DNA of 64,000 bases from Endozoicomonas sp. G2_1 (GCF_017744155.1 NZ_JAGHQT010000004.1:124001-188000), one strand, 5' to 3'. Positions 27,133 to 35,662 are shown, numbered from the stretch's first letter. Made by a program: numbers and translations. The notes: generated from the sequence alone by a model not told the origin.

Positions 27133-28647
27133 CTATTGTACCTCAGATGATTCTAACGGGAATCTAATGGTGAATACACTACCGTGATTGAGCTCAGAGT
27201 TAACACTAATTATTGCATTATGCTGCTCAATGATGGCGTAAGAAACTGAAAGGCCAAGACCCGTACCTTCATTTTCGGCTTTTGTTGTGTAGAAGGGCTC
27301 AAATAGTTGTTTGAGTGTGGTTTCACTCATACCACAACCGGTATCGCTAACACTGACTTCTACTTCGTTACCCGCTAACCTGCTCTCAACCGTTAAGGTA
27401 CCTTTCTCGAACATGGCATTTTCAGCGTTGACAAATAAATTGATAAAAACCTGCTGCAGTTGACCAAAGTTGCCGACAATGTCTGGTACTGGCTCTGCCA
27501 GTTTTTTTACCACTTGATGTTGATATTTAAGCTTGTTCCAAACAACCTTAAGTGCACTTTCAATCACTTCGTTAATATTAACTGCGACAAACTCGCTGTG
27601 ATCTTTGCGAGAAAACGTTTTCAAGCCGTTAACAATATCAGTCACTCGGGTAATTCCTTCGAGGCACGCATCAATTAGTGGGATAACATCTTCTTGCGCA
27701 AAATTGAGCTGCCTGAGGTCTACAGTATTGCTGAGTTGTTCTTGGTCAACTGCCGCTAAGCCACTATTAAATAGTGCGATATAGTCCTTTAGTGTATCGA
27801 GATTACTATTGATATAGCCAATTGGGTTATTGATTTCATGGGCGACTCCAGCCGCAAGTTGGCCAAGTGATGCCATCTTTTCATTGTGAACCAGCTGTTG
27901 CTGAGTGTCTTTTAGTTCGGTTAGTGTGGATGTTAGCGTCTGGTAATTATAAGCGAGCTCAATCTCTGTATAGCGGCGTTTGATTGCAGATCTGAACTGC
28001 TGACCAGCGATGTGAAGTGTTTGCTTAAAGTCTTCATTGTAACAGTAGTGGTTGACATCAAGCACTATGATACGTTGCTCTTCATTACTTATTGGAACGG
28101 TTAAATGCAACAATGTGGTGTGATCAAGCAATGCAGATAAACAAGTTAAATAGGTGTCTTGTTCGTGCTCAATCCGTTGCCATAGGTGGTTACTTTCTTT
28201 ATTGCTTAAATATTCTATCGTACCGCTAAATTGAGATTGCCACGGAATGGTTTGCCATTCATTGGTATTTGGTGGCTTTTTAAGCACCTCGTAGTTCTGA
28301 TTGGAGGGCATTACCAGTTGCAATGCTCCGCAGTTTTCTAGCATTTGACTCAAATGGACAATAAAGTCACTAAACATTTCGTCTATGCTGTGATCTGATA
28401 GCATGTCTTTGGTTAAAAACGCCAAAAACTGCAATTGAACCTGTCGTTTGTTCGCTTGGTCAAAGGCGTCTAACATTTCTTTGTTAGCGAGAAATGACGC
28501 CTGCGCTTGCTGATCTAGTTTAGCCTCCAGTTGCTTTTTTTGATTGCGTTCCCGTTGCAGCGCTTTTTCTAGGAGGCTTATGGTTTGTTGAGCAGATAAC
28601 TCGCGATGAGCGGGAGCTTGATTTAGCTGGTCACTCGAATTAGACAA
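27133..28647 (-). CDS. hnoK: H-NOX-associated soluble histidine kinase (HnoK/HahK-like)
   Basis: A 504-residue cytosolic kinase; no membrane segment is seen. A coiled coil (about 20-65) leads into a poorly defined sensor region (about 75-225, possibly GAF-like). The HisKA domain has the phospho-acceptor His270 in VAHEINNP, followed by an HATPase domain with N-box NLFVNAENAM, G1 VSDTGCGM and G2 GTGLGLSVSY. Its ATG at 28647 lies inside the end of the H-NOX gene (25-base overlap), so the two are translationally coupled. In Shewanella and Vibrio such kinases are inhibited by NO-bound H-NOX. By context it should phosphorylate the two divergently encoded response regulators. Confidence 0.88.
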   Translation of the reverse strand: MSNSSDQLNQAPAHRELSAQQTISLLEKALQRERNQKKQLEAKLDQQAQASFLANKEMLDAFDQANKRQVQLQFLAFLTKDMLSDHSIDEMFSDFIVHLSQMLENCGALQLVMPSNQNYEVLKKPPNTNEWQTIPWQSQFSGTIEYLSNKESNHLWQRIEHEQDTYLTCLSALLDHTTLLHLTVPISNEEQRIIVLDVNHYCYNEDFKQTLHIAGQQFRSAIKRRYTEIELAYNYQTLTSTLTELKDTQQQLVHNEKMASLGQLAAGVAHEINNPIGYINSNLDTLKDYIALFNSGLAAVDQEQLSNTVDLRQLNFAQEDVIPLIDACLEGITRVTDIVNGLKTFSRKDHSEFVAVNINEVIESALKVVWNKLKYQHQVVKKLAEPVPDIVGNFGQLQQVFINLFVNAENAMFEKGTLTVESRLAGNEVEVSVSDTGCGMSETTLKQLFEPFYTTKAENEGTGLGLSVSYAIIEQHNAIISVNSELNHGSVFTIRFPLESSEVQ

Positions 28648-29162
28648 TGCTCATCTCCTTGGCATACACATTCAGTTTGGCTAATTGCCACGGTTTGATT
28701 GAAGTGTTTGGCTGCGCCTAAAATTAATCCCTCAGCGAAAAAACACATTTTTCTACGTGAAACGTATCGAATCACTAAGGTCGTAGGTTGGGGCTGATCG
28801 TAGAGCAGAGTTGGCGTGTAGGCCATTGGATCGGCCTTTTTAACCTCAACGTGAATGACTTCGTCAACCGCGCGTAAAAAATCGAACAGATTATCTATGT
28901 GTTTAACTTGTTGCTGCACTAGGCTGAACAATGTTGGAAAAAAGAAAACACCGAACTTGCGTTGAATCTCTGGATTATTTTGGCCAGTAATTCGCTCTAA
29001 CGTCGACATTAGCTGGTTGAATTCATCGTCTTCGTACAGCTCTGTTGCTAGATATTCCCCATTTGACTCGAGCTGACTCTGTTCAATGGTCTCTTGCCAA
29101 ACGGCTAAACCATACTCTTGTTCAATAAACTCGGCAAAGCCACTAAAGACGGCACCTTTCAT
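28623..29162 (-). CDS. hnoX: H-NOX heme nitric-oxide sensor
   Basis: H-NOX domains bind heme b and sense NO. The 179-residue protein starts MKGAVFSGF, like known H-NOX proteins. The proximal heme ligand aligns to His104 in DEVIHVEV. The heme-propionate motif Y-x-S-x-R is intact (Y133, S135, R137). Cysteines 140, 165, 167 and 173 match in region and approximate spacing the zinc-binding cluster of the Shewanella/Vibrio H-NOX subgroup, which also gives thiol redox sensing. It is the first gene of a minus-strand pair with the kinase and faces the regulator gene at 29250 across an 87-base promoter region. Confidence 0.95.
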   Translation of the reverse strand: MKGAVFSGFAEFIEQEYGLAVWQETIEQSQLESNGEYLATELYEDDEFNQLMSTLERITGQNNPEIQRKFGVFFFPTLFSLVQQQVKHIDNLFDFLRAVDEVIHVEVKKADPMAYTPTLLYDQPQPTTLVIRYVSRRKMCFFAEGLILGAAKHFNQTVAISQTECVCQGDEHCLIRVTS

Positions 29163-29187
29163 TTTTATTATCCATTTTCTTTCGAGT

Positions 29188-29208
29188 GCATTATAAAAAC
29201 TATAATGC
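29188..29208. promoter_or_regulatory. Symmetric divergent promoter/operator between the H-NOX and regulator genes
   Basis: GCATTATA and TATAATGC form a perfect 8-bp inverted repeat around a 5-base spacer (AAAAC). Each arm contains a consensus TATAAT -10 box, one per strand (29201-29206 plus; 29190-29195 minus). This can be two back-to-back -10 boxes, an operator, or both. No good -35 boxes stand at 17-base spacing, which would fit activator or repressor control. Confidence 0.5.
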
Positions 29209-29249
29209 TAACATGGCTTTAATAGCAAACTATTTTAAATGGATCTTTA

Positions 29250-30554
29250 ATGTTGCCAGCGATACTTTTGCTTGATGATGAACCTCAAATACTTCAGGCG
29301 TTAACTCGATTGTTGCGAGACAGTTATCAAGTTAATGCTTTCACTGATGCTCGCGAAGCATTGGCGTTTTTTCAACAAACGCCTACTCCTATCGTCATCA
29401 CAGATATTAGAATGCCAGAAGTCGATGGCATTAGTTTTCTCAAAGCTATCGTTGAAATTAATCCCAGATGTCGCCGCGTAGTGCTAACTGGCTACTTAGA
29501 TGCTGAAGTGGCTCAGCAAGCGATCAATCAGGGACAAATCTCGTGCTATCTTACCAAACCTTGGGACAATCAAGAGTTAAAGAGTCTCCTTAAGCAGCAA
29601 CTGCAAGCACTTGCTTTAGAAAGCAAAAAAAACAAAACCCTCAAACAATTAAAAATTAATAATCAACAATTGTCTGCCAAACACAAGGCAATGACTCAGG
29701 CGATTGGCAATATTCAGTCAAAACAAACCAATACTAACGATAAGCTTGAGCAGTTAGCACTTGCTAACGAACAGTTGATTAAATTTAGTGCTGATTTAAT
29801 AGCCTTGCAATCAGAAGATCACACAGGCCACAGTGTTAGAGTTGCCCACCAAGCCAAAGCACTAGCGCGGCGCTTTGATTTAGATGATGAATTGGTCAGT
29901 CAGATTTATTTGGCGGGGCTGTTGTATCGCGTTGGCATTACCAGCTTACCCGCTGAAATACTGCCGCTGAACGTCGAACAATTGACTACAGCGCAAGCCC
30001 ACGAATGGCAGAAATTTCCTCAAGTTAGTGCGACAATTTTGTCAGAAACAGAGTTGTTTAAGCCTTGTGCCGAGTTGGTTAAACACTTATTTGAGCACAT
30101 AGACGGCAGTGGTAATCCTGACCATTTAGCCAAACGAGCGATTCCCTTTGGTGCGAGAATTTTGGCATTAGTCATTCATTACGACATGTTGATCCAGGGC
30201 ACAATTAATGGCCGCGTGCTACCACCGAGTGAAGCACAAGTGTTAATTGAACCGTTAATAGGTAAAACCTTTCAACGAGAGGTTTACCAGCAATTTTTAA
30301 CCATGCTAGAAAAGCCAAGCGAGCACGAGGATTTTGAAGTGCCGGTTGCGGTTAATCAACTCAGTCCCAATATGGTGTTGGCGCAAGATATTCAAACCCA
30401 TTACCAAAAGAAGTTATTAGCTGAAGGCTGCACACTTCAAACTAGCCAAATTGAGACGCTGCAAAACTATCAACAGCGTCTGAACAAGTCTTTAGTCGCC
30501 TACGTTCGCAGTGAAAGTTTGGCTAATGCCGAAAACGTCGCTCAGGTTAAATAA
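29250..30554 (+). CDS. hnoD: Response regulator with degenerate HD-GYP domain (HnoD-like)
   Basis: 434 residues. An N-terminal receiver domain (1-120) carries the phospho-acceptor Asp52 in TDIRMPEVDG and the conserved Lys in TKPW. A coiled-coil linker (about 125-180) leads to an HD-GYP-type domain. The first His region SEDHTGHSVRV is kept. The metal-binding HD is replaced by Tyr-Arg (LLYRVGI, 224-230, where LLHDIGK is expected), and GYP is changed to GNP (DGSGNP). It should therefore not hydrolyse cyclic di-GMP. Shewanella HnoD is likewise a degenerate HD-GYP protein that inhibits the phosphodiesterase HnoB. No EAL-domain HnoB is in this window. Confidence 0.8.
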   Translation: MLPAILLLDDEPQILQALTRLLRDSYQVNAFTDAREALAFFQQTPTPIVITDIRMPEVDGISFLKAIVEINPRCRRVVLTGYLDAEVAQQAINQGQISCYLTKPWDNQELKSLLKQQLQALALESKKNKTLKQLKINNQQLSAKHKAMTQAIGNIQSKQTNTNDKLEQLALANEQLIKFSADLIALQSEDHTGHSVRVAHQAKALARRFDLDDELVSQIYLAGLLYRVGITSLPAEILPLNVEQLTTAQAHEWQKFPQVSATILSETELFKPCAELVKHLFEHIDGSGNPDHLAKRAIPFGARILALVIHYDMLIQGTINGRVLPPSEAQVLIEPLIGKTFQREVYQQFLTMLEKPSEHEDFEVPVAVNQLSPNMVLAQDIQTHYQKKLLAEGCTLQTSQIETLQNYQQRLNKSLVAYVRSESLANAENVAQVK

Positions 30555-30575
30555 TAAGAATTAAGTGGTATTAAT

Positions 30576-31979
30576 ATGATAACAAACAGTGAGCTGCCAT
30601 TAGTCGTTGTTGTCGATGATGAAAGTGAGATTTTAGCCGCGATTAAACGGAGTTTGATGCGCGTAGATGTTTGTGTTGAAACGTTTAATTCACCTCGGTT
30701 AGCGATTGAATTTATCACTAGTAATGAGCCTATTGTGGTTATTTCTGATCAGCGAATGCCGGATATCACTGGTCAAGAAGTATTGACCAAAGTTAAAGAT
30801 ATATGGCCAAATTGTCGGCGTATTATGCTCAGTGCTTATCGAGATTTTGACGAAATTGCCGACGGCTTTAACCAAGCGGTGATTGAAAAGTTTATCGCCA
30901 AACCTTGGAAAAATGCTGAACTTATTTTTATTGTCGAAGACGCAATAAAACAAACCCAAGAAATCGAAAAGCCGGAGCGACAATTCAATGAAATTGTTGG
31001 TCAGTGCCCACCAATGCAAACTTTGTTTTCAGATATAAGTAATGCTGCAGGGGCTAATGTGCCGATTTTTATCCACGGAGAAACTGGTACAGGTAAAGAG
31101 CTAGTCGCGCGTGCTTGTCATCAATATAGCCATCGTGCTGATAACGAATTTATTGCGGTTAACTGTGCTAATTTTTCTGAGACCTTAATAGAGTCACAGC
31201 TATTCGGTCACAAAAAAGGGGCTTTTACCGGAGCCACCAGTGACCAAGCGGGTATTTTAAAGCAGTGTCAGGGCGGTACCTTATTTCTGGATGAGGTCAC
31301 TACCTTACCCATGCCATTGCAGGCGAAACTCTTGAGGGTGCTTCAAGAGCGCGAATTCACGCCCATTGGTGAAACCAAAACCTACAGTTTTGATGCCCAA
31401 ATTGTTTCGGCCTCGTCAGTGAGGCTAGTTGATGCGGTTCGACAAGGGGAATTTCGACAGGATTTGTACTATCGTCTGAACGTGATTCCACTACAGATTC
31501 CAGCGTTGCGTGAACGGGGGCATGATGTTTTGTTAATTGCACAAAAGTACCTAGCACAATACAGTCAAGAGCAAAATAAATCGTTTGTTGATTTTGATGA
31601 TAACGCCAAGCAATTTTTACTCAACTATTCATGGCCGGGTAATGTTAGACAGCTTGAAAACTTAATTCACAGCGTTGTTATTATGAATCAAGGGCAATAC
31701 ATCAATGTCGATATGTTGTCGCGTTTAGTTGAGCAAGAAATGCTAGGCGAGTTGCCTGCTCAAACCCAGGCACCAAGTGTTTCGGCGATTCTTGAACCCG
31801 TGTCTGCGCCCAATGGGGCCGTTAATAGTGACACAAGTGGTGAAGTTAAACCGCTGGCGGAAATAGAAAAACAAGCCATTTTGGCGGCAATAGAAAGTTG
31901 CCAAGGCAACATTAGTCAAGCGGCGGCACTTTTGGACGTTAACCCTTCTACTATCTACCGCAAAATGCAAAAGTGGTAA
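30576..31979 (+). CDS. NtrC-type sigma-54-dependent response regulator
   Basis: 467 residues in three domains. The receiver (1-125) has Asp58 in ISDQRMPD. The AAA+ domain (about 138-365) has Walker A GETGTGKE (168-175), the sigma-54-contacting GAFTGA (215-220) and Walker B GTLFLDE. The C-terminal Fis-type helix-turn-helix (about 430-467) has the segment GNISQAAALLDVNPSTIYRK. All key residues are intact, so it should activate RpoN promoters when phosphorylated. It starts 21 bases after the degenerate HD-GYP gene, in one operon. By position it is the transcriptional arm of the NO circuit, comparable in place to Shewanella HnoC; targets are unknown. Confidence 0.9.
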   Translation: MITNSELPLVVVVDDESEILAAIKRSLMRVDVCVETFNSPRLAIEFITSNEPIVVISDQRMPDITGQEVLTKVKDIWPNCRRIMLSAYRDFDEIADGFNQAVIEKFIAKPWKNAELIFIVEDAIKQTQEIEKPERQFNEIVGQCPPMQTLFSDISNAAGANVPIFIHGETGTGKELVARACHQYSHRADNEFIAVNCANFSETLIESQLFGHKKGAFTGATSDQAGILKQCQGGTLFLDEVTTLPMPLQAKLLRVLQEREFTPIGETKTYSFDAQIVSASSVRLVDAVRQGEFRQDLYYRLNVIPLQIPALRERGHDVLLIAQKYLAQYSQEQNKSFVDFDDNAKQFLLNYSWPGNVRQLENLIHSVVIMNQGQYINVDMLSRLVEQEMLGELPAQTQAPSVSAILEPVSAPNGAVNSDTSGEVKPLAEIEKQAILAAIESCQGNISQAAALLDVNPSTIYRKMQKW

Positions 31980-32014
31980 AAAAAATGGCAATAACTGCCC
32001 CCAGTTATTGCCAT
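31978..32014 (-). terminator. Rho-independent terminator of the bufferin operon
   Basis: ATGGCAATAACTG/CAGTTATTGCCAT gives a perfect 13-bp stem with a 4-base loop (31985-32014), followed on the minus strand by eight T's that reach into the stop codon of the NtrC-type gene. It lies 31 bases after the DoxX gene. Confidence 0.85.
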
Positions 32015-32045
32015 TGATAATTAGTTGTTATTGAGAACTAATTGA

Positions 32046-32483
32046 CTAGCTAATTTTTAGTTTGTAGTCTGCTGCCAGCTTACCACCACCAAATACAACA
32101 ACCGCTAACATTAACGTACCCCATAAAATATGGTCAGTATGTGCTGCTGGGCTAATGTCAACTAAGCTGATTACTGCGACGTAGTTAACAATAAACAAGC
32201 CAATAGCTGAAATACGGCTAAACAAACCTAAAACAAGTAATACAGGTAATACTAATTCGCCAAAAGTACCTGACCACGCGGCAAATTCTGGTGAGAAAAA
32301 TGGCACTTCGTACTCGTATTCGAATAACAACAAGGTTGATTCCCAATCGCGAATTTTAGTTAAGCCCGATTTGAAGAATATTGAAGCAACGTATAAACGC
32401 ACTAATAACAAGCTCGGTGAGCGCAAGTAATCTAGTAAATCAAAAATTTTGTTGTGCAATTGCCTAGCTGCTGCAAACGCCAT
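32046..32483 (-). CDS. DoxX-family membrane protein of the bufferin locus
   Basis: 145 residues with four probable membrane segments (near 23-40, 69-89, 93-113 and 119-137). It opens with the amphipathic DoxX N terminus and has the SPSLLLVRLYVASIFFKSG core of the family. DoxX proteins are frequent last members of bufferin operons (sometimes called BufD), but their biochemical role is not established. It follows the DUF2063 gene by 84 bases and precedes a strong terminator. Confidence 0.88.
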   Translation of the reverse strand: MAFAAARQLHNKIFDLLDYLRSPSLLLVRLYVASIFFKSGLTKIRDWESTLLLFEYEYEVPFFSPEFAAWSGTFGELVLPVLLVLGLFSRISAIGLFIVNYVAVISLVDISPAAHTDHILWGTLMLAVVVFGGGKLAADYKLKIS

Positions 32484-32567
32484 AGTAAAATCCTCTAATA
32501 ATTTGTTAATGGTAATTGTTAGTTGTTTGAGTTGGTTAAAAATATGCTCAAATAAATACTTGTATCA

Positions 32568-33485
32568 TCAATTGAGCTTTTTAATACTCGTTAGTTGTTC
32601 TTGTTGAATGGCTTTTGGTAACCATTCAAGCAAGGAGAAATCGTTGCGCTCTAGCGCTATTAACTCATCTAGTGCTGCCCCAATAGATTGCTGTTGGAGC
32701 TGTTTTTGTAACCATAAATACTGTGATTGCGTAATGGTTTCAAAATGCGCTTTAAACATCGGACGCCAGATAAAAACATATTGGCTTTGGTCTACTAAGT
32801 CTGATTCCATTGCCTTGTCAGTTAACGGCTGCAATAATGATTTGTCGCTTAGTTGTTGCAGGTTTTCCAACATTGTCTGCTGGTGTAAATCAACACCTTG
32901 GCTCGTTATGTTATCAAGCTGTTGTGCTAAACCAACAATGTCATATTGACATTGAAATAATCGGCTGCCACTTGCTAGTGATATAGTTAGCTGATAAGCG
33001 TCGACTTGCTCAAGTAAAGCCAGCGTAGTCAAATCAGGTTCTATATCGATTGCCCGCGTTGCTTGATGTAAGTTCAAATCAAATCGCGCGAGTTCAGCAA
33101 CAAGTGCGGTGGTTAGCTCGTGCTCAGTTGATGACAACTCAGTATTTTGCTCAATAAATTCGGGGAAGTCTTTGCCGTATTCGCCCCAGTCGTATTGTGT
33201 TTTCAAGCTGTTGGTCAAGTACAAGTCTGCTAGCTGATTAAAATTGCTCAAACCCAATAGTTTACTGGTGTAGGCAAAGGTAATACTCAGTGCTCTGCGA
33301 CCATTGGCTAGCATGTTATTTTGGTAAATGGCCAAACCAGCTTGCTGTTGAGCACTACCACTGAGTTCAAGGCTATTTCCTGGCTCAAGGCTGCTTTCTA
33401 GCTCAAGGCTGTTTTGCAGGGAAAAAATCGCTTCTACCAGATCGTTTTGGCTTTTACTCAGCGTTGAGGTACTAGGTTGTGTCAT
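32568..33485 (-). CDS. bufC: DUF2063 partner protein of the MNIO enzyme (BufC-like)
   Basis: A 305-residue DUF2063 protein. The family partners DUF692 enzymes and delivers the precursor peptide to them. The segment QAGLAIYQNNMLANGRRAL near residue 50 and the following domain (AYTSKLLG...) are typical. The N terminus contains a Leu/Glu/Ser low-complexity repeat (LELE/SLEPGNSLELSG, about 24-46) that is probably family-variable linker. ATG at 33485 begins immediately after the BufB stop (33487) and has AGGTG upstream; GTG at 33497 would overlap BufB. Earlier annotations sometimes call DUF2063 DNA-binding; context argues against that here. Confidence 0.87.
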   Translation of the reverse strand: MTQPSTSTLSKSQNDLVEAIFSLQNSLELESSLEPGNSLELSGSAQQQAGLAIYQNNMLANGRRALSITFAYTSKLLGLSNFNQLADLYLTNSLKTQYDWGEYGKDFPEFIEQNTELSSTEHELTTALVAELARFDLNLHQATRAIDIEPDLTTLALLEQVDAYQLTISLASGSRLFQCQYDIVGLAQQLDNITSQGVDLHQQTMLENLQQLSDKSLLQPLTDKAMESDLVDQSQYVFIWRPMFKAHFETITQSQYLWLQKQLQQQSIGAALDELIALERNDFSLLEWLPKAIQQEQLTSIKKLN

Positions 33486-33486
33486 T

Positions 33487-34383
33487 TTAAGCGTCACCTA
33501 ATACCTCCTGAGCAATTGTTCGGGCTTTGTCGGCCTCAGCAATAAGTGTTGCCCAGGTAGGCAAGCTCAAATCCCATTCAACTAGCGTTGGCACCGGCCC
33601 AAATTTTTGCAGTGCATAGCGGTACAGTTGCCATACTTGCGATGACACTGGCTGACTGTGATCGTCAATCATAATGTCAGTCTCTGCCACCGGTGTACAA
33701 CCCGCTAAGTGAAATTCACCAACCAACTGTGACGGAATTTGCTCTAACCATTGTTGTGCTTGCAAGACCGGATCCGAAACTTTCTGGTTAATCGCGTTAA
33801 CCATTAAGTTGTTTAAATCGACTAATAACTTGCAACCAGTTTGCTGACAAAGCTTAGTTAAAAATTCAGCTTCGCTATAAGTTGAACCGGGTAGTTCAAT
33901 ATAGGCGGATAAATTTTCAACTAAAATTTGTCGTCCTAAGTGCTGTTGTGCGCGTTCAACATTCGCTGACATCACCTCTAAACTTTCATCGTTAAACGGT
34001 ACAGGTAATAAATCACCGGAATGAACAGGGGTGTCGCTGATATTTGCCCAACTAAAACAAGCGTGATCTGATACCAATAGCGCATCGTTTTGCTGACATA
34101 GTTGGTGCAATTGTTCAATTTGCTCACTTGGCGCTGGTTCAACAGAACCCAAACCTAAAGAGGTGGCGTGAATGCTAATTGCGTAGTGCTGTTTAACATC
34201 AGCTAATAGTGAGTGGCTGATACCACCACGAGCAAAAAAGTTTTCTGCGTGTACTTCTATAAAGTCGATGTTTGCTGGAGACGTTAAGGCATCATCGTAA
34301 TGTTCATGCCTTAAACCAACACCAATCAAAGGTAAGTTCGAGTTGGTGTTTGACTTTGTGCTATAGGAAAACATATACATCAA
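33487..34383 (-). CDS. bufB: DUF692 multinuclear non-heme iron oxidase (MNIO, BufB-like)
   Basis: 298 residues of the DUF692 TIM-barrel family (MbnB, TglH, ChrH, BufB). These iron enzymes oxidise cysteines of ribosomal peptides; BufB enzymes form thiooxazoles in bufferins. Expected metal-ligand segments are visible: GVGLRHEHY, FIEVHAENFF, SIHATSLGLG, VSDHACFSW, LVENLSAY, LVDLNNL and EFHLAG with His, and LVEWD near the C terminus. It lies 38 bases after the precursor gene and abuts bufC. The start could be either of two nearby Met codons (34383 or 34380). Confidence 0.93.
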   Translation of the reverse strand: MMYMFSYSTKSNTNSNLPLIGVGLRHEHYDDALTSPANIDFIEVHAENFFARGGISHSLLADVKQHYAISIHATSLGLGSVEPAPSEQIEQLHQLCQQNDALLVSDHACFSWANISDTPVHSGDLLPVPFNDESLEVMSANVERAQQHLGRQILVENLSAYIELPGSTYSEAEFLTKLCQQTGCKLLVDLNNLMVNAINQKVSDPVLQAQQWLEQIPSQLVGEFHLAGCTPVAETDIMIDDHSQPVSSQVWQLYRYALQKFGPVPTLVEWDLSLPTWATLIAEADKARTIAQEVLGDA

Positions 34384-34421
34384 TCTCCAGAAACATCAAA
34401 ACACGTACAAGCAATTAAGGC

Positions 34422-34712
34422 TTAACCTTTTTGAGTTTTATACCACTCTTTAGCTTCTTTACGAGTTAATCCGCCAAGAGTCTTACAAGTGCCCTTGTTA
34501 ACTAAACGCCATTCACCTTTGTCATTGTCAACAGTAGATTGACCTGCACAAGAGTGAGTGCCTGCTAAGTTAGCACAGTCGTTTTGACCCGCTGGAGATA
34601 CACCGTAACACTTTTCTTTCTTTGCTTTACCTGCGGCTTCAACGTCGCCGGCTACACCCATAGAAACTGCTGCAGCTAGTGCTGCTGATAAGACTAAGTT
34701 ATGTTTCATCAT
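34422..34712 (-). CDS. bufA: Bufferin-type copper-binding RiPP precursor (DUF2282, BufA1-like)
   Basis: A 96-residue precursor with a signal peptide (about 1-27, ending VEAAG) and four cysteines at 35, 46, 55 and 76, in [20 protein letters not shown] and KGTCKTL. This four-Cys pattern defines DUF2282/BufA1 bufferins. In characterised members the two central cysteines are converted to thiooxazoles and the product chelates copper in the periplasm. A strong AGGAGT site precedes tandem ATGs (34712 and 34709; the second is better spaced). It directly precedes bufB and bufC, its maturation genes. Confidence 0.92.
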   Translation of the reverse strand: MMKHNLVLSAALAAAVSMGVAGDVEAAGKAKKEKCYGVSPAGQNDCANLAGTHSCAGQSTVDNDKGEWRLVNKGTCKTLGGLTRKEAKEWYKTQKG

Positions 34713-34800
34713 TAAACTCCTAAATAATAAAATGATATAGTAACGATAGAAAAAGACCTTGGTTAGATATAAAAACTTTCTATCGAAATACGATTATTTG

Positions 34801-35118
34801 TTAATGTTGATCTAACCAGGCGACAATTTCTTGTTTTGGCGCTGCGCCAACATGTTCACCGGTTACCATGTTCTTGTTTAGCATAAGTAAAGCCGGAATA
34901 CTACGTATACCATATTTTTGCGCGAGACTTGGCAAGTCATCAACGTTGGCTTTGACCGCTTTGAATTGTTCGGTTCTCTCGGCGGCTAATTGCTCAAATG
35001 TTGGTGTCATCGCTTTACAAGGGCCACACCACGGTGCCCAAAAATCAATAAGCACTTTAGGGTTATCTGCGATGATTTGCTCAAAGTGCTGTTCACTTCT
35101 AATTTCTTCTACAACCAT
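34801..35118 (-). CDS. Thioredoxin-family protein
   Basis: A 105-residue cytosolic-type thioredoxin with the canonical active site WCGPCK near residue 30 and the cis-Pro loop IRSIPALLM. No signal peptide. It sits 88 bases upstream of the bufferin precursor and 76 bases downstream of the YHS gene, all on the minus strand. It might reduce precursor cysteines before modification or serve copper/oxidative stress defence more generally; this is inference from position. It is not necessarily the housekeeping trxA. Confidence 0.92.
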   Translation of the reverse strand: MVVEEIRSEQHFEQIIADNPKVLIDFWAPWCGPCKAMTPTFEQLAAERTEQFKAVKANVDDLPSLAQKYGIRSIPALLMLNKNMVTGEHVGAAPKQEIVAWLDQH

Positions 35119-35194
35119 GATGCATTCCTCAATCAGCGTTGAATGAAACGCTTAACTTTATGGCTAAGCGTTTTTGACTGCTATTGTTAACGGC

Positions 35195-35662
35195 TTATAA
35201 ATCGTCAGCAGCAGTGTTTTTGATAGAACCCCAGTTCTCATCTGCATCGGCAACTAAACCAGGTACGTCACTTAACCAACGCTTTTGTACCGCTGCGTTA
35301 AGGTTCAAGTAAAGTTTGCCATCAACGATTTTCCACGCTGTTGGATCTGTATCGAATTTCTTCTCTTTAGAAACACCGAATGCACAGTAGCCACCGTATT
35401 GAGGCGCAAATTTAGCTGGGTTAGCTTTGAACTTGTCGCGGTTTTTTTCACTGCTAAAGCGGTAAATTGCACCTTTGTAAGTTGCTGTGTAATCAGCTGT
35501 ACCCATTTTTGGCATACCGGCAGTGAAGTAAGCAACTGGGTCGTAACCTTTAATTGCTAGGTCGTTAGCATCGGCGTTCATGTCGATGTCTGCTGCAAAA
35601 GATAAGCTGCTAAGGGCAAGTAAAGAAGTTGCTGCAATAGTTTTTAAAGTTGACTTAATCAT
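35195..35662 (-). CDS. Periplasmic YHS-domain protein
   Basis: 155 residues with a signal peptide (about 1-23, ending SFA) and a YHS-type domain. Segments include AIKGYDPVAYFT, KGAIYRFSSEKNRDKF and YGGYCAFGVS. YHS domains are small metal-associated modules found on copper ATPases and in secreted proteins. Here the usual metal Cys region is YGGYCAFG. The role is unknown. It is the first gene downstream of the divergent AraC regulator, and heads a minus-strand row continuing with the thioredoxin and bufferin genes, so a link to metal handling is plausible. Confidence 0.88.
   Translation of the reverse strand: MIKSTLKTIAATSLLALSSLSFAADIDMNADANDLAIKGYDPVAYFTAGMPKMGTADYTATYKGAIYRFSSEKNRDKFKANPAKFAPQYGGYCAFGVSKEKKFDTDPTAWKIVDGKLYLNLNAAVQKRWLSDVPGLVADADENWGSIKNTAADDL

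Noticed and set aside
29250-30554. Active HD-GYP cyclic-di-GMP phosphodiesterase
   Set aside because: The catalytic HD is Tyr-Arg and GYP is GNP, so metal binding and catalysis should be lost.
32568-33485. Annotation of the DUF2063 protein as a DNA-binding regulator
   Set aside because: The family was once described that way, but its position between an MNIO enzyme and DoxX behind a DUF2282 precursor fits a RiPP maturation partner, and no helix-turn-helix was recognised.
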